A stretch of 64,000 nt of DNA from Casuarina equisetifolia (lineage: Eukaryota > Streptophyta > Magnoliopsida > Fagales > Casuarinaceae): positions 20,483,258 through 20,547,257 of the forward strand of contig CM052354.1 of NCBI GenBank assembly GCA_028551475.1, given 5' to 3'. The stretch's first letter is position 1; every line of letters begins with the position of its first letter. The notes below the pieces were generated by a model. It was not told where the DNA came from and did not search any database. It was given only the letters and a program-made list of their open reading frames with translations. Positions 37,857-49,586 of the stretch are shown here, piece by piece. The translations under genes and the position numbers were made by a program.

Positions 37857-37995
37857 GATCTTGGTACTGAAACGGATCGATTATTAGTGAAGGTGGTTGG
37901 GTGTTCAGTGTTATGGGATGATCAAGAGTGTAATTTCCAATTACACTAATAATCAATCCGATTTCAGTACCAAGATCAAGAGCGTAATTGATCCG
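37857..37995. repeat. Nested palindrome
   Basis: Arms 37857-37889 and 37944-37977 are reverse complements over ~33 bases with two or three mismatches (GATCTTGGTACTGAAA against TTTCAGTACCAAGATC). Within the loop is a second small palindrome (37927-37947, AGTGTAAT...ATTACACT). The stretch GATCAAGAGTGTAATT at 37921 recurs with one change at 37974. It could extrude as a cruciform. Confidence 0.8.
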
Positions 37996-38005
37996 AAGTT
38001 TACCC

Positions 38006-38036
38006 GAAGTTTTTGACATTTTGCGGCCCTGAAAGG
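38006..38036 (-). pseudogene. Possible relic of a valyl-tRNA synthetase KMSKS exon
   Basis: On the minus strand an acceptor-like TTTCCTTTCAG is followed by codons for GRKMSKT, the plastid ValRS form of the class I synthetase KMSKS loop (family: DSQ|GRKMSKTLGNV). Similarity ends within a few codons, so this is a small fragment at best. Its orientation is opposite to the ValRS relic at 47.2-48.8 kb. Confidence 0.4.
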
Positions 38037-39160
38037 AAATAGGTAAATGTAACATCAAGATGCAGGACAAGCATAAACTACACTGATCTGCTACACAAGA
38101 TGCCATACAGCTAATGGAATAATCAAGATCTGAATCAAGGAGAGAATCAGTTATCCACTCATCTCGTAGATTTTGTTCCCTAAACAGTTCATTGAAAATG
38201 TTTGTGGCTGCAAAAGCTTGCCAAAGAAGGATCTATGGCCCATAGTGTGCCCCCCCCAAAAAGAAATTAGGTAGATCTCCATCCAAACAAAAAATTGAAC
38301 AACAAGAAAGCAAAAGAGACCGGGCTTGGAGCTTCCCTTTTCAACCTTTTGCACAGTAATTAACATCCAACCACCGTCACTAATAACTAATGTTACAAAA
38401 GCTTTAGCCAAGCCATTTTTTGTTTTAGTTCCTTTAAGAAAACTGTCTATGCCTAAAGTTACCAATTCACATTAATCTGTATTATGTTGAGCTATCCATT
38501 GGTCTCCAGGGTTTTGTAGTAATGATATAGACTAATTAGCAAGATGTGTAATGTTAGAAAGGAGTGTGTGATATATTAGCCATTGTTCTAGTTAGTGCTG
38601 AAAAATTTTAATGCCAAAAAACAAGAAAGTTGGCTCAGGACGACTCTTGATATAACAGCAGCCACTTCTATGACAGATGTTCCCATGTTGGATCGGGAGC
38701 GTTGTTGAACTTGATTTGGCTCATCGATTTCATTCTCCATTTTGTACTTCATCGTTGGTATGATGGCATTTACCAAATGTAACCGGAGAGAGTGCAGTTA
38801 ATGAATTGTTGTTTGATCACTAAGTGGAGGTATTGAAGTTTTCCTTTTATCACTTAGGTGGGTTTAATGATGTGACACTTGGGCTGCTAACAAATTCCAA
38901 ACTTCCATTTCTTTCTTTCTTTCATTCCTTTTGTTTTTTAATTAAACCAAATAGATAAGATTCAGTGATACTTACTTGCTCCTAGAACAGGCTCAATTTC
39001 ATATCCATGACTAAAAAGCTCTAAACCAGGAGAAATGATTTGCAAGGCACTAAAACTAGAAAGACTGTTTATTTGGTATGCCATTTATCTATTGCTTGGA
39101 AACCCCCAAAAGTGTGAAAACAATGATTCTTTGAGAATAGGGTTGTGAAGGCTTGGAGCT

Positions 39161-39165
39161 GAAAA
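39161..39165. repeat. Target-site duplication, left copy
   Basis: GAAAA directly left of the copia element, matching GAAAA at 46506-46510. A 5-base duplication is normal for copia integration. Confidence 0.85.
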
Positions 39166-39833
39166 TGATAGAAAAAATCTAGTCTCTAAAGAGTCCGGTA
39201 ATACAAGATCAAAGTTTAGTTATCATAAACCATGAAATGGAATAAAAGGGTGTTAAAACAAACCTGATTTAGGCTCCATAGGTTTGGTAAAATAGCTATC
39301 TACCTTCCCTATTCCCTTCTAGAGCACAAAAGCGATGAGACTTATTTCTAAGTCACTGTAAGTATGAAAGAGTGAAAAGGACGGATGTGTTTTCTGTTCT
39401 GTATTGTATCAATAATAGTGTTCACGGCGTCTTATAAATAAGCCTTTTGCTTAACCGTAAAGTTAACCGTAAAGTTAATCGTAAACACTTATCTGTAAAC
39501 TTAACCGTAAACACTTATCCGTAAAAGACCATTATAGCCCAATACTTTCAGACCCATGACTAAATTGTCCATACCTTTTAATGTGACTTATATGTGCATA
39601 ATTTAAAGCTAGGGAAAGGACTTAGCCATATAATTTATGTGTTACTCAAATAGGCCTGACTCATCACAGTCCTATTAGGTAAACACTGGCCTACACCAAT
39701 ACCTCCATATTTGTTAGTAATAAGAACATTTATGTCACCTTAATAGACCATATTAACATATCCAAGTAAAAGATATTTATAATGACCATTGATGTAAGCC
39801 CATACATAGGTAGGCTATGTAAATAGTCTAACA
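39166..39833 (-). repeat. 3' LTR of the copia element
   Basis: 668 bases, TG...CA ends, matching 45850-46505. It contains TATAAATAAG and a tandem array of an ~11-14-base motif built on TTAACCGTAAA; this copy has one more 12-base unit than its partner. Confidence 0.95.
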
Positions 39834-39848
39834 ATCTCCCACTTGGGC
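39834..39848 (-). other. Polypurine tract of the copia element
   Basis: On the minus strand AAGTGGGAGAT sits directly before the 3' LTR, the usual place and composition of the plus-strand primer in this family. Confidence 0.75.
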
Positions 39849-40492
39849 TATATCAATAAAATAGAAAAATAAGTATTAAAAATAATGATTAAACTTTATA
39901 TATGAATCTAGTGACAATTCTTATAAATTGATCATATCCCATAGAATTTCAAAACCTTGAACTATGGCGGTAACTACAATCAAATAGCAAAAGCAGAACC
40001 AACCATAATCACAAGAGTTTTTCAAAACTATTGACATGAATCCAAACATGGTAGTGCAACAATTAAATAACACTTTAGAGTGATGCTTTATGTGTTATCC
40101 ACATTATCAGTCAATTTTCTTTATCTTTATCTTTTCTGATAACTAGTCATCAGGTAGCAAACTGCATAGTTCTAATGAACCAATATGTCTTATACAGATT
40201 AACTAGTATTGTTCAATAGTGCTATAAGACATTCCCTTATGGCCAAAATTTTAATGCCCCTGGCCAATAACATAAGATTACACTTATCTTAAAATTTCGT
40301 TTATGTATACTTGTATGATTTAGCGTACATATTTGTCTGTTATTATATAGAACTACCAATGTTCTACATAACTGTATGAATTCAAGCATAATACAGACAA
40401 TTATACATGTATACGAAAAAGAGTTACTTTATAATAAAAGTATACAACAACTATTATACATAATAGTTAAAATAATAATACAAGAACTCCCA

Positions 40493-43400
40493 CTACACGA
40501 AAACATCCCATGATGCTCCTAAGCCTATACTAACAACATGTCTATCAAATATAGAAGGACTAAGGCCTTTAGTGAGCGGATCAGCTATCATATCATCTGT
40601 TCCAATAAAGTCAACTGAGATGTCACCATTCTTGACCTTTTCCTTTATAGTAAGGTATTTTATCTCCATGTGTTTAGACCCTGTGATACTTTTGTTATTA
40701 TTAATATATAACACAGCAACCTTATTATCACAGTACAATTGGATTGGTCTATTGACAAACTCATAGTTTGCCAATTCTTTTATCAAATTTCTTAACCAGA
40801 TAGCCTGAATAGCAGCATTATAACAACTTACAAATTCAGCCTGCATAGTAGAAGTCATCAATGTTTGCTTTGCACTTTTCCAGGAAATTGCCCCACCAGC
40901 TAATAGGAATACATAACCAGATGTCGACTTTAAGTCATCTTTACAACCTGCATAGTCTGAATCTGAATAACCTATTAATTGCAAGTTTCCAGCATACCTA
41001 TAAGTCAACATGTAATCCCTTGTTCTTTTTAAGTACCTTAAAACTTTCTTAGCAGCAACCCAATGATCAGGACCTGGGTTAGACTGGTATCTTCCAAGAA
41101 GACCAGTAATAAAAGCAATATCAGGCCTAGTACATACCTGAGCATACATTATGCTGCCTACTGCACAAGCATAAGGTACCGTTTTCATATATTCTTTCTC
41201 ATTTTCAGTTTTTGGACATTGTTGGCGGCTTAATTTCTCATTCTTGAGAATTGGAACCTTCCCAGGTTTACAATCTTCCATATGAAACCTGCTTAATATA
41301 CGATCTATATAAGCCCTTTGAGAAAGACTTAATAAGCGGTGTGAGCGATCTCTTTGAATTTCTATGCCAAGTACAAAATTTGCTTCACCAAGATCTTTCA
41401 TGTCAAATTGTGTAGATAACAATCTTTTAGTATCATTAAGTAACCCATTATCATTGCTCGCAAGCAATATATCATCAACATAAAGTACTAGAAAGATGGG
41501 TATACTCCCATTGATCTTGGTGTATATGCAACAGTCAACTTTATTTTCCACAAAGCCGCATGATGTGATGAAATCATCAAACTTTAAATACCATTGTCGA
41601 GAAGTTTGTTTGAGACCATAAATAGACTTCTTAAGTCTACAAACAAACTGACGTGAGTCACCTTTTATAAATCCTTCAGGTTGCAACATATAAATTTCTT
41701 CATCAAGGACTCCATTAAGAAAAGTAGTCTTCACATCCATCTGATGTAACTCCATATCAAAATGAGCTACTAATGCCATAATCACTCTAAAAGTACCTTT
41801 TGAAGAGACTGGTGAGAAAGTTTCATTATAGTCTATTCCTTCTTTCTGAGTGAATCCCTTGGCTACCAGTCTAGCTTTGAATCTGTCAACTTTTCCAGTA
41901 GAGTCCCTTTTAGTCTTAAAAACCCATTTACAACCAATAGGCTTGTATCCTTTAGGCAATTCAATTAAATCCCAAACATCATTATGTTTCATTGATAGGA
42001 TTTCATCATACATTGCATCTTTCCACAATTGTGATTGAGGACTAGAAACAGCTTCTGCATAAGTCACTGGATCTTTCATAGTACCAACATCAAATTCTTG
42101 TTCCCCTAAATAGACAAGATAGTCTGGATGAATAGCTGGTCTTCTCTCTCTAGTGGATCTTCTAAAAGGAAGAACCTCTGTTGTCAGATCTTGATCCTGT
42201 AAAGGTTCAATGGAAACAGGCGCTGACGGCACAACATGACTATGGTCTGTTATGCTAGGTTTTGTATTTAACTGAATAGAGAGAGGATATGAAGTTCCAG
42301 CAATATCACTATCAATTAAGGTTTGAGAACAATCATTTCTTTCTGCTACATCTAATTCCAAAAACTTAGCTGTTTGTGATTCTACAATTCTAGTACCTCC
42401 ATAAAGATTATAAAATCGATATCCTTTTGAATAAAGCGGATATCCCACAAAGTAGCACCGAGTAGTTCTTAAATCCAATTTACCCAAATTTGGATTATAT
42501 AACTTCACCTTTGCTGGGCACCCCCAAACTCGCAGATGGTTCAAACTCGGTTTCTTACCTGTCTATAACTCATAAGGGGTTAATGGGATAGCTTTAGAAG
42601 GAACACGATTTAATATGTATAGTGCTGCCTTTAGGGCTTCACCGCACAGAAAAGTGGGCAAGTTTTTCCTACTCATCATGCTTCTAACCATATCAAGCAA
42701 AGTCCTATTTCGTCTTTCAGCAACTCCATTCTGCTCAGGGCTTCCAGGCATAGAATATTGAGCTACTATCCCAGAATCTTGTAAGTATTGGGCAAACGGG
42801 CCTTTTAATTGACCAGTATCTCCATGTTTGCTATAATACTCACCACCCCGATTAGATCTTACAACCTTTATACTTTTCCCTAATTGTTTCTCGACTTCAG
42901 TCCTATACTTTTTAAACTTGATAAGAGAATCAGACTTTTCCTTAATCAAGTAAAGATAGCCATATCGGGAAAAGTCATCTATGAATGTGATGAAATATGA
43001 ATTTCCACTCAAAGTTGCTTTATATGGACCGCTTATATCAGTATGAATAGCTTCTAAAAGGTTAGAACTATGGACTGCACTTTTCTTCTTAGTTTTAATC
43101 ATTTTGCCTTTATAACAATCCACGCATACCTCAAGATTACCTTCAAGAGTAGGAAGAATGTTAGACCTTATCAACCTTTCTACTCTTTCTCTAGAGATAT
43201 GGCCAAGTCTTTTATGCCATAAGGCAAAAGATTTATCTTTAGATAAAGACCTTTTGGGAACAATATTTTCAATATTATATGTCATATAAATATTATGAGG
43301 AGATAAACACAATCTATATAATCCATCGTATAATACACAACTACCAACTAAAGCTGTATTATGGAACATATTTACATCAAGGTTCCGAAACTCAAAAGTG

Positions 43401-44485
43401 TAGCCATGTCTAGCTAATACAGATACGGATACTAGATTCCGTCTAAAGGACGGTACATAAAATGTGTTATACAAAGTCATTCTGTGACCAGTTTCTAAAA
43501 CTAGGATAATATCTCCTACATATTCAACATTAGCTTTAACATTATTCCCAACTGTGAGATGTAGTTCTTCCTTATTTGGGCGCCTCTTGCTTATGAATCC
43601 CTGAATTGTAAAAACAACATGATTAGTTGCAGCACTATCAAGCCACCAAGTATTAAATGGTGCTTCTGAAAGATTAGATTCACAAACTAGTGCATAAGAA
43701 CTACTACCTTTTCTCTCACGTTTCGCTAACCAGTCCTTATATTTAGCACAGTCCTTCTTGGCATGACCTTTCTTTTTGTAAAAGAAACACTTAATAATGT
43801 CTCTTTTGCGGATTGTATTCACGCCCCTTAATGCTCTACTGGAGGACCCTGCATCTTTAGATGAGAATTTAAGATTTTTAAGAGTTGAAGGCAATAACTT
43901 ACCTTTTCCTTTACCTCTTATTGCTTCTGAACCTTGAACATGCATAGTTATTGCAATTCCTTTGCTATGGATTCGATCTTCTTCAGCTACAGCTTGGGAA
44001 AGTAAGTCATTAAAAGACCATGCCTCATCCTGAGATGTGTACGTAGTCTTAAGCATATCAAACTCATATGGTAAAGAGTTGAGTGCATGATGGACAATAC
44101 AATCCTCTGGTAAGGTAACATTCACAGCTGTCAACCTTGATTGTAATTCTATCATCCTTATGATATAACTACGTACATCTCCCCAGGCTAAGTCATATCT
44201 TATCCAAAACAGTTCCTTCATAAGGATGGATATCTCAGCCTTTGATGAGACTTTATATCGCAGAGTAATAGCCTCTAAAAACTCCTTAGCTGTACTACCA
44301 GTGGGTAAACCACTCCTTAAAGGATCAGTGATCGCTCTCTTCATGAGCAATAAGCACAAGCGATCGCATTTTTCCCAATGAGTTAAGGCTTGTTTCTGCT
44401 CTTCAGTACTGGTTTCAGTTATGGCATCTGGCTTCTCTTCAGTGATGGCTTTGTCAATTTCCGCAACTTCCATGGCAAAGAACAC
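40493..44485 (-). CDS. gag-pol coding region of the copia element (fossil)
   Basis: Parts in order along the minus strand: a gag part of the UBN2 type; a zinc-knuckle-like motif (CFFYKKKGHAKKDC); a protease with the active-site triad in WWLDSAATNHV; an integrase with its GAG-pre part (LWHKRLGHIS), the HHCC-like region and the core (DISGPYKATLS); a reverse transcriptase with LYVDDILLAS; and an RNase H with ADPLTKGLSPS near the end. The order protease-integrase-RT-RNase H is diagnostic for Ty1/copia. It is nearly intact; one interruption is estimated. Lineage within copia was not assigned. Confidence 0.92.
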
Positions 44486-45835
44486 ATCTTCTTTCCATTT
44501 TATGAAATTTCAACCAGTAAGAACTTCAATGGTAACAGTATTACCATTGATGGAGAAAGTAACTGAAATAAGCATCAATGAATTAACAAACAATAGACTC
44601 ACAACTATTATTATGCAAACACCTTTGGGCTGAAAGCATTATAATTGTAAACTTACTACATAATGACAGTCAAGAAAACATTCCAAATCCTCATAATCTA
44701 CCACCTTTGGGTTGATTAGATCACTTAGATTAGTTTGTTTTCCCACATGTTTATTATGTATCCCTCCAAACTTCAATACACAATTATTTCCTTTGGGCTA
44801 ATAATTATATATCAAAATTAGAGACATTCTCAAACCACATTAAGACCGATATTTCATAATCTAATCAAGAAAATGCTGCTTTGGCAATCACAATTCGATT
44901 AAATCACAAAATTCTTTCATGTTGCATAATTTAAACCTTATGTCATTCATAACCTTTTATGCAATTTAACTTTATAAACTAGGGGCATTTAATGTCTAAA
45001 TTGCATGACTTTTGATGCTTCATAAATTAAATATAATTGCATGTATTTAAAATAAATCATGCATTTAACAAAAAAATTAATTCATGCATGGCAAAATATA
45101 TTAACAAACATCAATACATTGATTCTTGCCATACAATCAGATAATAACTATAATATGCAATTAAATCATATAAATATTGCATAATTAAAACTTAAAACAA
45201 ATTTAAATACTTGAAACATTAAAATAATCACTCAAACATGCATCAAGAATTTAAAATTTTGTCATAAAAGCATGTAGATTCTGAAAATAAAAAAAAAATT
45301 TGGTCGAAATCTGAGTTCAAAAACACGTTCTACGCGCCTACACGCGCCGCCGGTAACCGCTGCCGGTTTAAAATAGCCGGAAATCGGTTCAGGCCGATTT
45401 AGGACCGTACAGGCCGAAATATCGGCCGGTTCATACCCGATATTACCTGTTCACCACCATAGAGACCGGTTCTCGTCTCGATTCTAACTCCAAAGTGTGC
45501 GACGGAACACGATAGACCTTCGAACGGTAAAACAGCCCAACAACGATCACCAGAAGGCGGTCATCGGCGGTCTTCTTTGATTTTGACCCGAATGGGTCGG
45601 GACAACCCGCCTCCGATTTGGTTTCCGACGGCGATTACCGGTAGATCCGGCGATGCCAAGACCAACGGCGGTGTCGGTTTCTTGATCCGACCCCTGTAGA
45701 TGCCGGATTTGTTCAAAATGGGTATTACGATACCCACAAACCCGAATGGAATAAAAATCATTTTTTTTTAATTTTAAAAACTCACATTTTCAAACGATTT
45801 TTCTAGATTTCATGATTTAGATAAAACTAAACCTA
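44486..45835 (-). other. Leader of the copia element with a GC-rich block
   Basis: Non-coding stretch between the primer site and gag. Most is AT-rich, but about 45300-45730 is strikingly GC-rich with many CGG/CCG motifs (CGCGCCTACACGCGCCGCCG). It might be a packaging/translation leader or captured host DNA; I cannot tell which. Confidence 0.6.
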
Positions 45836-45847
45836 GCTCTGATACCA
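45836..45847 (-). other. Primer binding site of the copia element
   Basis: Minus-strand TGGTATCAGAGC, two bases inside the 5' LTR. It is the standard complement of the 3' end of initiator methionine tRNA used by plant copia elements. Confidence 0.93.
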
Positions 45848-45849
45848 AT

Positions 45850-46505
45850 TGATAGAAAAAATCCGGTCTCTAAAGAGTCCGGTAATACAAGATCAAAGTT
45901 TAGTTATCATAAACCATGAAATGGAATAAAAGGGTGTTAAAACAAACCTGATTTAGGCTCCATAGGTTTGGTAAAATAGCTATCTACCTTCCCTATTCCC
46001 TTCTAGAGCACAAAAGCGATGAGACTTATTTCTAAGTCACTGTAAGTATGAAAGAATGAAAAGGACGGATGTGTTTTCTGTTCTGTATTGTATCAATAAT
46101 AGTGTTCACAGCGTCTTATAAATAAGCCTTTTGCTTAACCGTAAAGTTAACCGTAAACACTTATCTGTAAACTTAACCGTAAACATTTATCTGTAAAAGA
46201 CCATTATAGCCCAATACTTTCAGACCCATGACTAAATTGTCCATACCTTTTAATGTGACTTATATGTGCATAATTTAAAGCTAGGGAAAAGACTTAGCCA
46301 TATAATTTATGTGTTACTCAAATAGGCCTGACTCATCACAGTCCTATTAGGTAAACACTGGCCTACACCAATACCTCCATATTTGTTAGTAATAAGAACA
46401 TTTATGTCACCTAAATAGACCATATTAACATATCCAAGTAAAAGATATTTATAATGACCATTGATGTAAGCCCATACATAGGTAGGCTATGTAAATAGTC
46501 TAACA
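45850..46505 (-). repeat. 5' LTR of the copia element
   Basis: 656 bases, about 98.8% identical to the other LTR apart from one missing 12-base tandem unit. The TATA-like box and tandem TTAACCGTAAA motif array are as in the partner. Confidence 0.95.
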
Positions 46506-46510
46506 GAAAA
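46506..46510. repeat. Target-site duplication, right copy
   Basis: GAAAA directly after the element, identical to 39161-39165. Confidence 0.85.
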
Positions 46511-47247
46511 TTCCTCAATTCTTCTACTGTTGGTAATGATGCAATACTTTGGGAAAAGGATGCATCGGTGATGCTTAAAGGCAATTCTACTTGACTTAGT
46601 TGCATGGTTCTAGATATTTTGATGGACCTGTATTCTCAGCTTTTGGTTCTTCAATGTGAAGTAAACAAATCTAGAGTAAATTTCAACAATTTACAGAAAC
46701 TTATCTTTGCTAGCATACATATTCAACTAAAGAAAGAGAGAGGAAGAAAGAGTCAAGATGACCAGACTTAGATGCTTTAGGGCTTTCTTTGCATATGCAA
46801 ATGCATCATTTTCACATTGGCCCACAAATGTCTCATGTAGTTTTTAAAGCTCAAACTGAGTTCTGGCTGTGAAAAGTCTCGTGATATGCAGACAATGAAA
46901 CAAGTCAATTTTACAACATTTTGTTGAAATTTCCTTCTTAGCCCATTAATGGTGCATTACACATCCATCCGTGCATTATTTTTCTTCCCGACTTTGTTAT
47001 CATTTGAATATCTTCCCTAAGTATTTAGGATCAGCTGATTTTATAGTTCATGTTCTCACTGAGATGTTAAGGATTTTGTAGTTCAACTCATTTCTCCCCA
47101 ATTTCATGCAATTCCTTTGCTATTTTGTTTTGATGTCAGTGTCTTGTTAGACATCATGAATGCTTTCTGACCTGGTCTTTCATATCACCTTCTTGTTCAT
47201 GAATTTTTTTTTATTCTATGTTTCTTTTAAATGGTTGGCTTTGTTTG

Positions 47248-48745
47248 GATATTATGGTTAGGTACCATCGGATGAGAGGAAGGCCAACACTCTGGCTTCC
47301 TAGGACTGACCATGCTGGTGCAACCCAGGGTTGTATAACCATACCTTTTTATGATGCAGAAACAACGGGAAGTTCTAGCGGTTCTCTCCCGGCTAGAAGC
47401 TAAAAATTTTCACTTTATGAATTCTCCTCTTGGTATATTTTCTTTCAAATCCTTATCCTTTTGGCCAAGAGCTGGATATATACCTCATCTATTTTTAGGC
47501 CCATGAGTTTTATTTTTTCCTTTTCCTTTTTGTTTTTTTGGGTTGGGGGTGGTGGGGAAGGGATTGGAATTGCCTTCTTTACAAAATGCTGAAAACTGTC
47601 CTTCAATGGATGTAATATAAATACATCAGGAGATGCAGAACAATCAATCCATTTAGTCGCAGGTGAAGGACTAGAGGCCTATCTTCCTCTTGCTGATATG
47701 ATTCATATCTTTGCTGAAGTAGAATGTCTTTCTAAGCGCCTTTCCAAGATGCAGACAGAGTATGATGGACTTAGAGCTCGCCTAAGTTCCCCTAAGGTAC
47801 GATTTTATTTACTCTTTGTTAATGCTGTTTGTTGTAATATGTATTTGTACCAAGTATTCTGCATTCTGAAGGATACAATTTTGATAAGGCAGGTAATAGA
47901 TACACTAAATCCTACTTTAGAGGTATTAAAATAGGATTCTTCATTGTTATCCTCTTGTTGAGTCCCTTCTTTATCAAAGAGAAGAAATGAGGAAGACCAA
48001 AACTTTCCTAATCAAATAAGAATCTTGTTATTTAATGTAGTAATGGTATTCAGACCTTGTTGTCCCTGATCCACCCATGGACTCACCATGAAGAGAAGAG
48101 GAAAGAACGACCTGCTCAACTTCTAGAATTTTGGAATAGCTTATCATGTTTGTTAGTGGGTGTTTGCTAGAGGAACTGTAACTATTTCAGCTGCTAACTT
48201 TAATAACACTTGAAGGGGTAGGGATAATGACCTCCCATTCCAAGTACACTTTTGCTTACTTATTGTCCTTTACAAGCTTTTTTTGGATGAATATCAGCTC
48301 ATAAGTCCTATGAGGAAAGAAAATTCATTTTAATGCATATTAAATCTCTACCAGCCAACGCATGTTATGCATACTTTGGATGTCATAACAGATGGATCCC
48401 TTTTCTTTACCTAGAGTTCTGATAGCTGGAGATAGTCATGTGGGATAGTATTTCCTATTCTACCATTAGTGAGCAAGAAGTTGGTCATAGCTGAGGTAGG
48501 GATCTATCACCATCTTACTGATGGAAAGCTTGGATAGGTTATGCTATTTTGTACCAGGAAGCGTCATTGCAGTGCCTTTTCCTTTTAATGGTATGCGCGA
48601 GTCATAAAATTTGTATTTGCTCTCTGCAATTTGTGGAGAAAGCTCCGGAGGACATTGTCCTTGGGGTTCAAGAAAAAGCAGCAAAAGCGGAGGAAAAGAT
48701 TATTCTCACCAAAAACTGACTAGCTCTCCTCAAATCAACTGCCCT
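47248..48745 (+). pseudogene. Plastid-type valyl-tRNA synthetase pseudogene, core deleted
   Basis: Relics of four exons in gene order. 47248-47328 encodes DIMVRYHRMRGRPTLWLP followed by RTDHAGATQ, where the family has GTDHAGIATQ: Gly is replaced by Arg and Ile is lost. 47360-47428 encodes REVLAVLSRLEAKNFHF. 47629-47796 encodes VHLVAGEGLEAYLPLAD-like sequence (here IHLVAGEG) and the coiled coil AEVECLSKRLSKMQTEYDGL. 48634-48745 encodes FVEKAPEDIVLGVQEKAAK, then an in-frame TGA replacing the Arg codon of LTKNRLA. The acceptor before the last exon reads CTGCAA instead of CTGCAG. Between the first two relics the family has ~700 residues, including the editing domain and KMSKS loop; here there are ~30 bases. 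Intron remnants show it is a decayed gene copy, not a processed one. Remembered parent: At5g16715-type ValRS. Confidence 0.85.
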
Positions 48746-49586
48746 TTCTCTAAAATAAATTTGTACTAGGGGTTGAACTACATATCTTCAGAGCAGAATC
48801 CTCTTTATGATGTCTACACTGCAAATCGAACCATTCGGAATAGTCCTCTCATCATATCCTAGTCAACATGGACTTCGTGGTGATTAATCATTGGTCTAGG
48901 TGCTACTTATGATCATCCAATAACCATTCTTGTTGCAGCTAGCTCTTTAGCTTCTTGCCTTGCTTCACATATGAGTTGAGTAGTAAACAGATTTGGCTGT
49001 GATTGACATTAACGCGTATTCTTCATTGTTTGTATTGCTAAATTTATGGCTGTGGCCATCTATTAGTGCCCTTTTCCATCTAGAGAGCCGAAGCACTGTT
49101 TTTGTTGTCTGGATCTGGGGTAAATTTTTGTTAGTTTTCTTGTAATGTTGCATTTTTCTTTTATACCTTTAACATGGTCTTTAAGTTTCCTACTTTTAGT
49201 CCCTTTTTCCAACTAGAGAGTTGAAGCACTGTATTTCCTCACAGTTAAAAATCTTTTAGGTGATGGAGATCAAAACTATTTGCCGATAATGAAAAAAGTT
49301 GAAAAGGTTAGTGGCAATTATTGAAGTGTGATGGTTATGTAATTGCTTTTGTGTTTATGCCTTACTGCAGTACTCATGAACCCACTATTATTTCACATTT
49401 TGTTTATCACAAGTTGGGTTTTCTTGATTTCATTCTATCATTTGCTCATAAATTAAGGTATTGTAATTTTTTCTTCTTACCATAAAAGGGTGTTAGAATG
49501 AAACAATGTCACATTGTTAATGTTTATTATAAACAAAAGTAATACTAAAGTCCAAAAGAACTCTCAAAACATAAAGATTAAATTAT

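Larger units (their letters stand above)
39166..46505 (-). mobile_element. Young, nearly whole Ty1/copia retrotransposon
   Basis: 7.3 kb element read on the minus strand, bounded by a perfect 5-base target duplication, with two long LTRs, a tRNA-iMet type primer site, a ~1.35 kb leader, one long gag-pol region and a polypurine tract. The two LTRs differ by about eight substitutions in ~656 aligned bases (about 1.2%) plus one 12-base repeat-unit difference. At commonly used plant rates (0.7-1.3 x 10^-8 per site per year) that puts insertion roughly 0.5-0.9 million years ago, older if the host is a slow-evolving woody plant. It looks almost whole, with about one interruption of the coding frame. 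It lies in non-genic DNA between the SGP1 and NEPRO genes. Confidence 0.95.

Noticed and set aside
37717-38465. Minus-strand frames of 129 and 104 codons
   Set aside because: Apart from the GRKMSKT phrase nothing is recognisable, and the frames run through the palindrome, so they are unlikely to be one gene.
46411-46605. Minus-strand frame with ITDASFSQSIASLPTVEEL next to the copia LTR
   Set aside because: Composition looks coding-like, but the frame is partly LTR and I cannot match the host part to a family.
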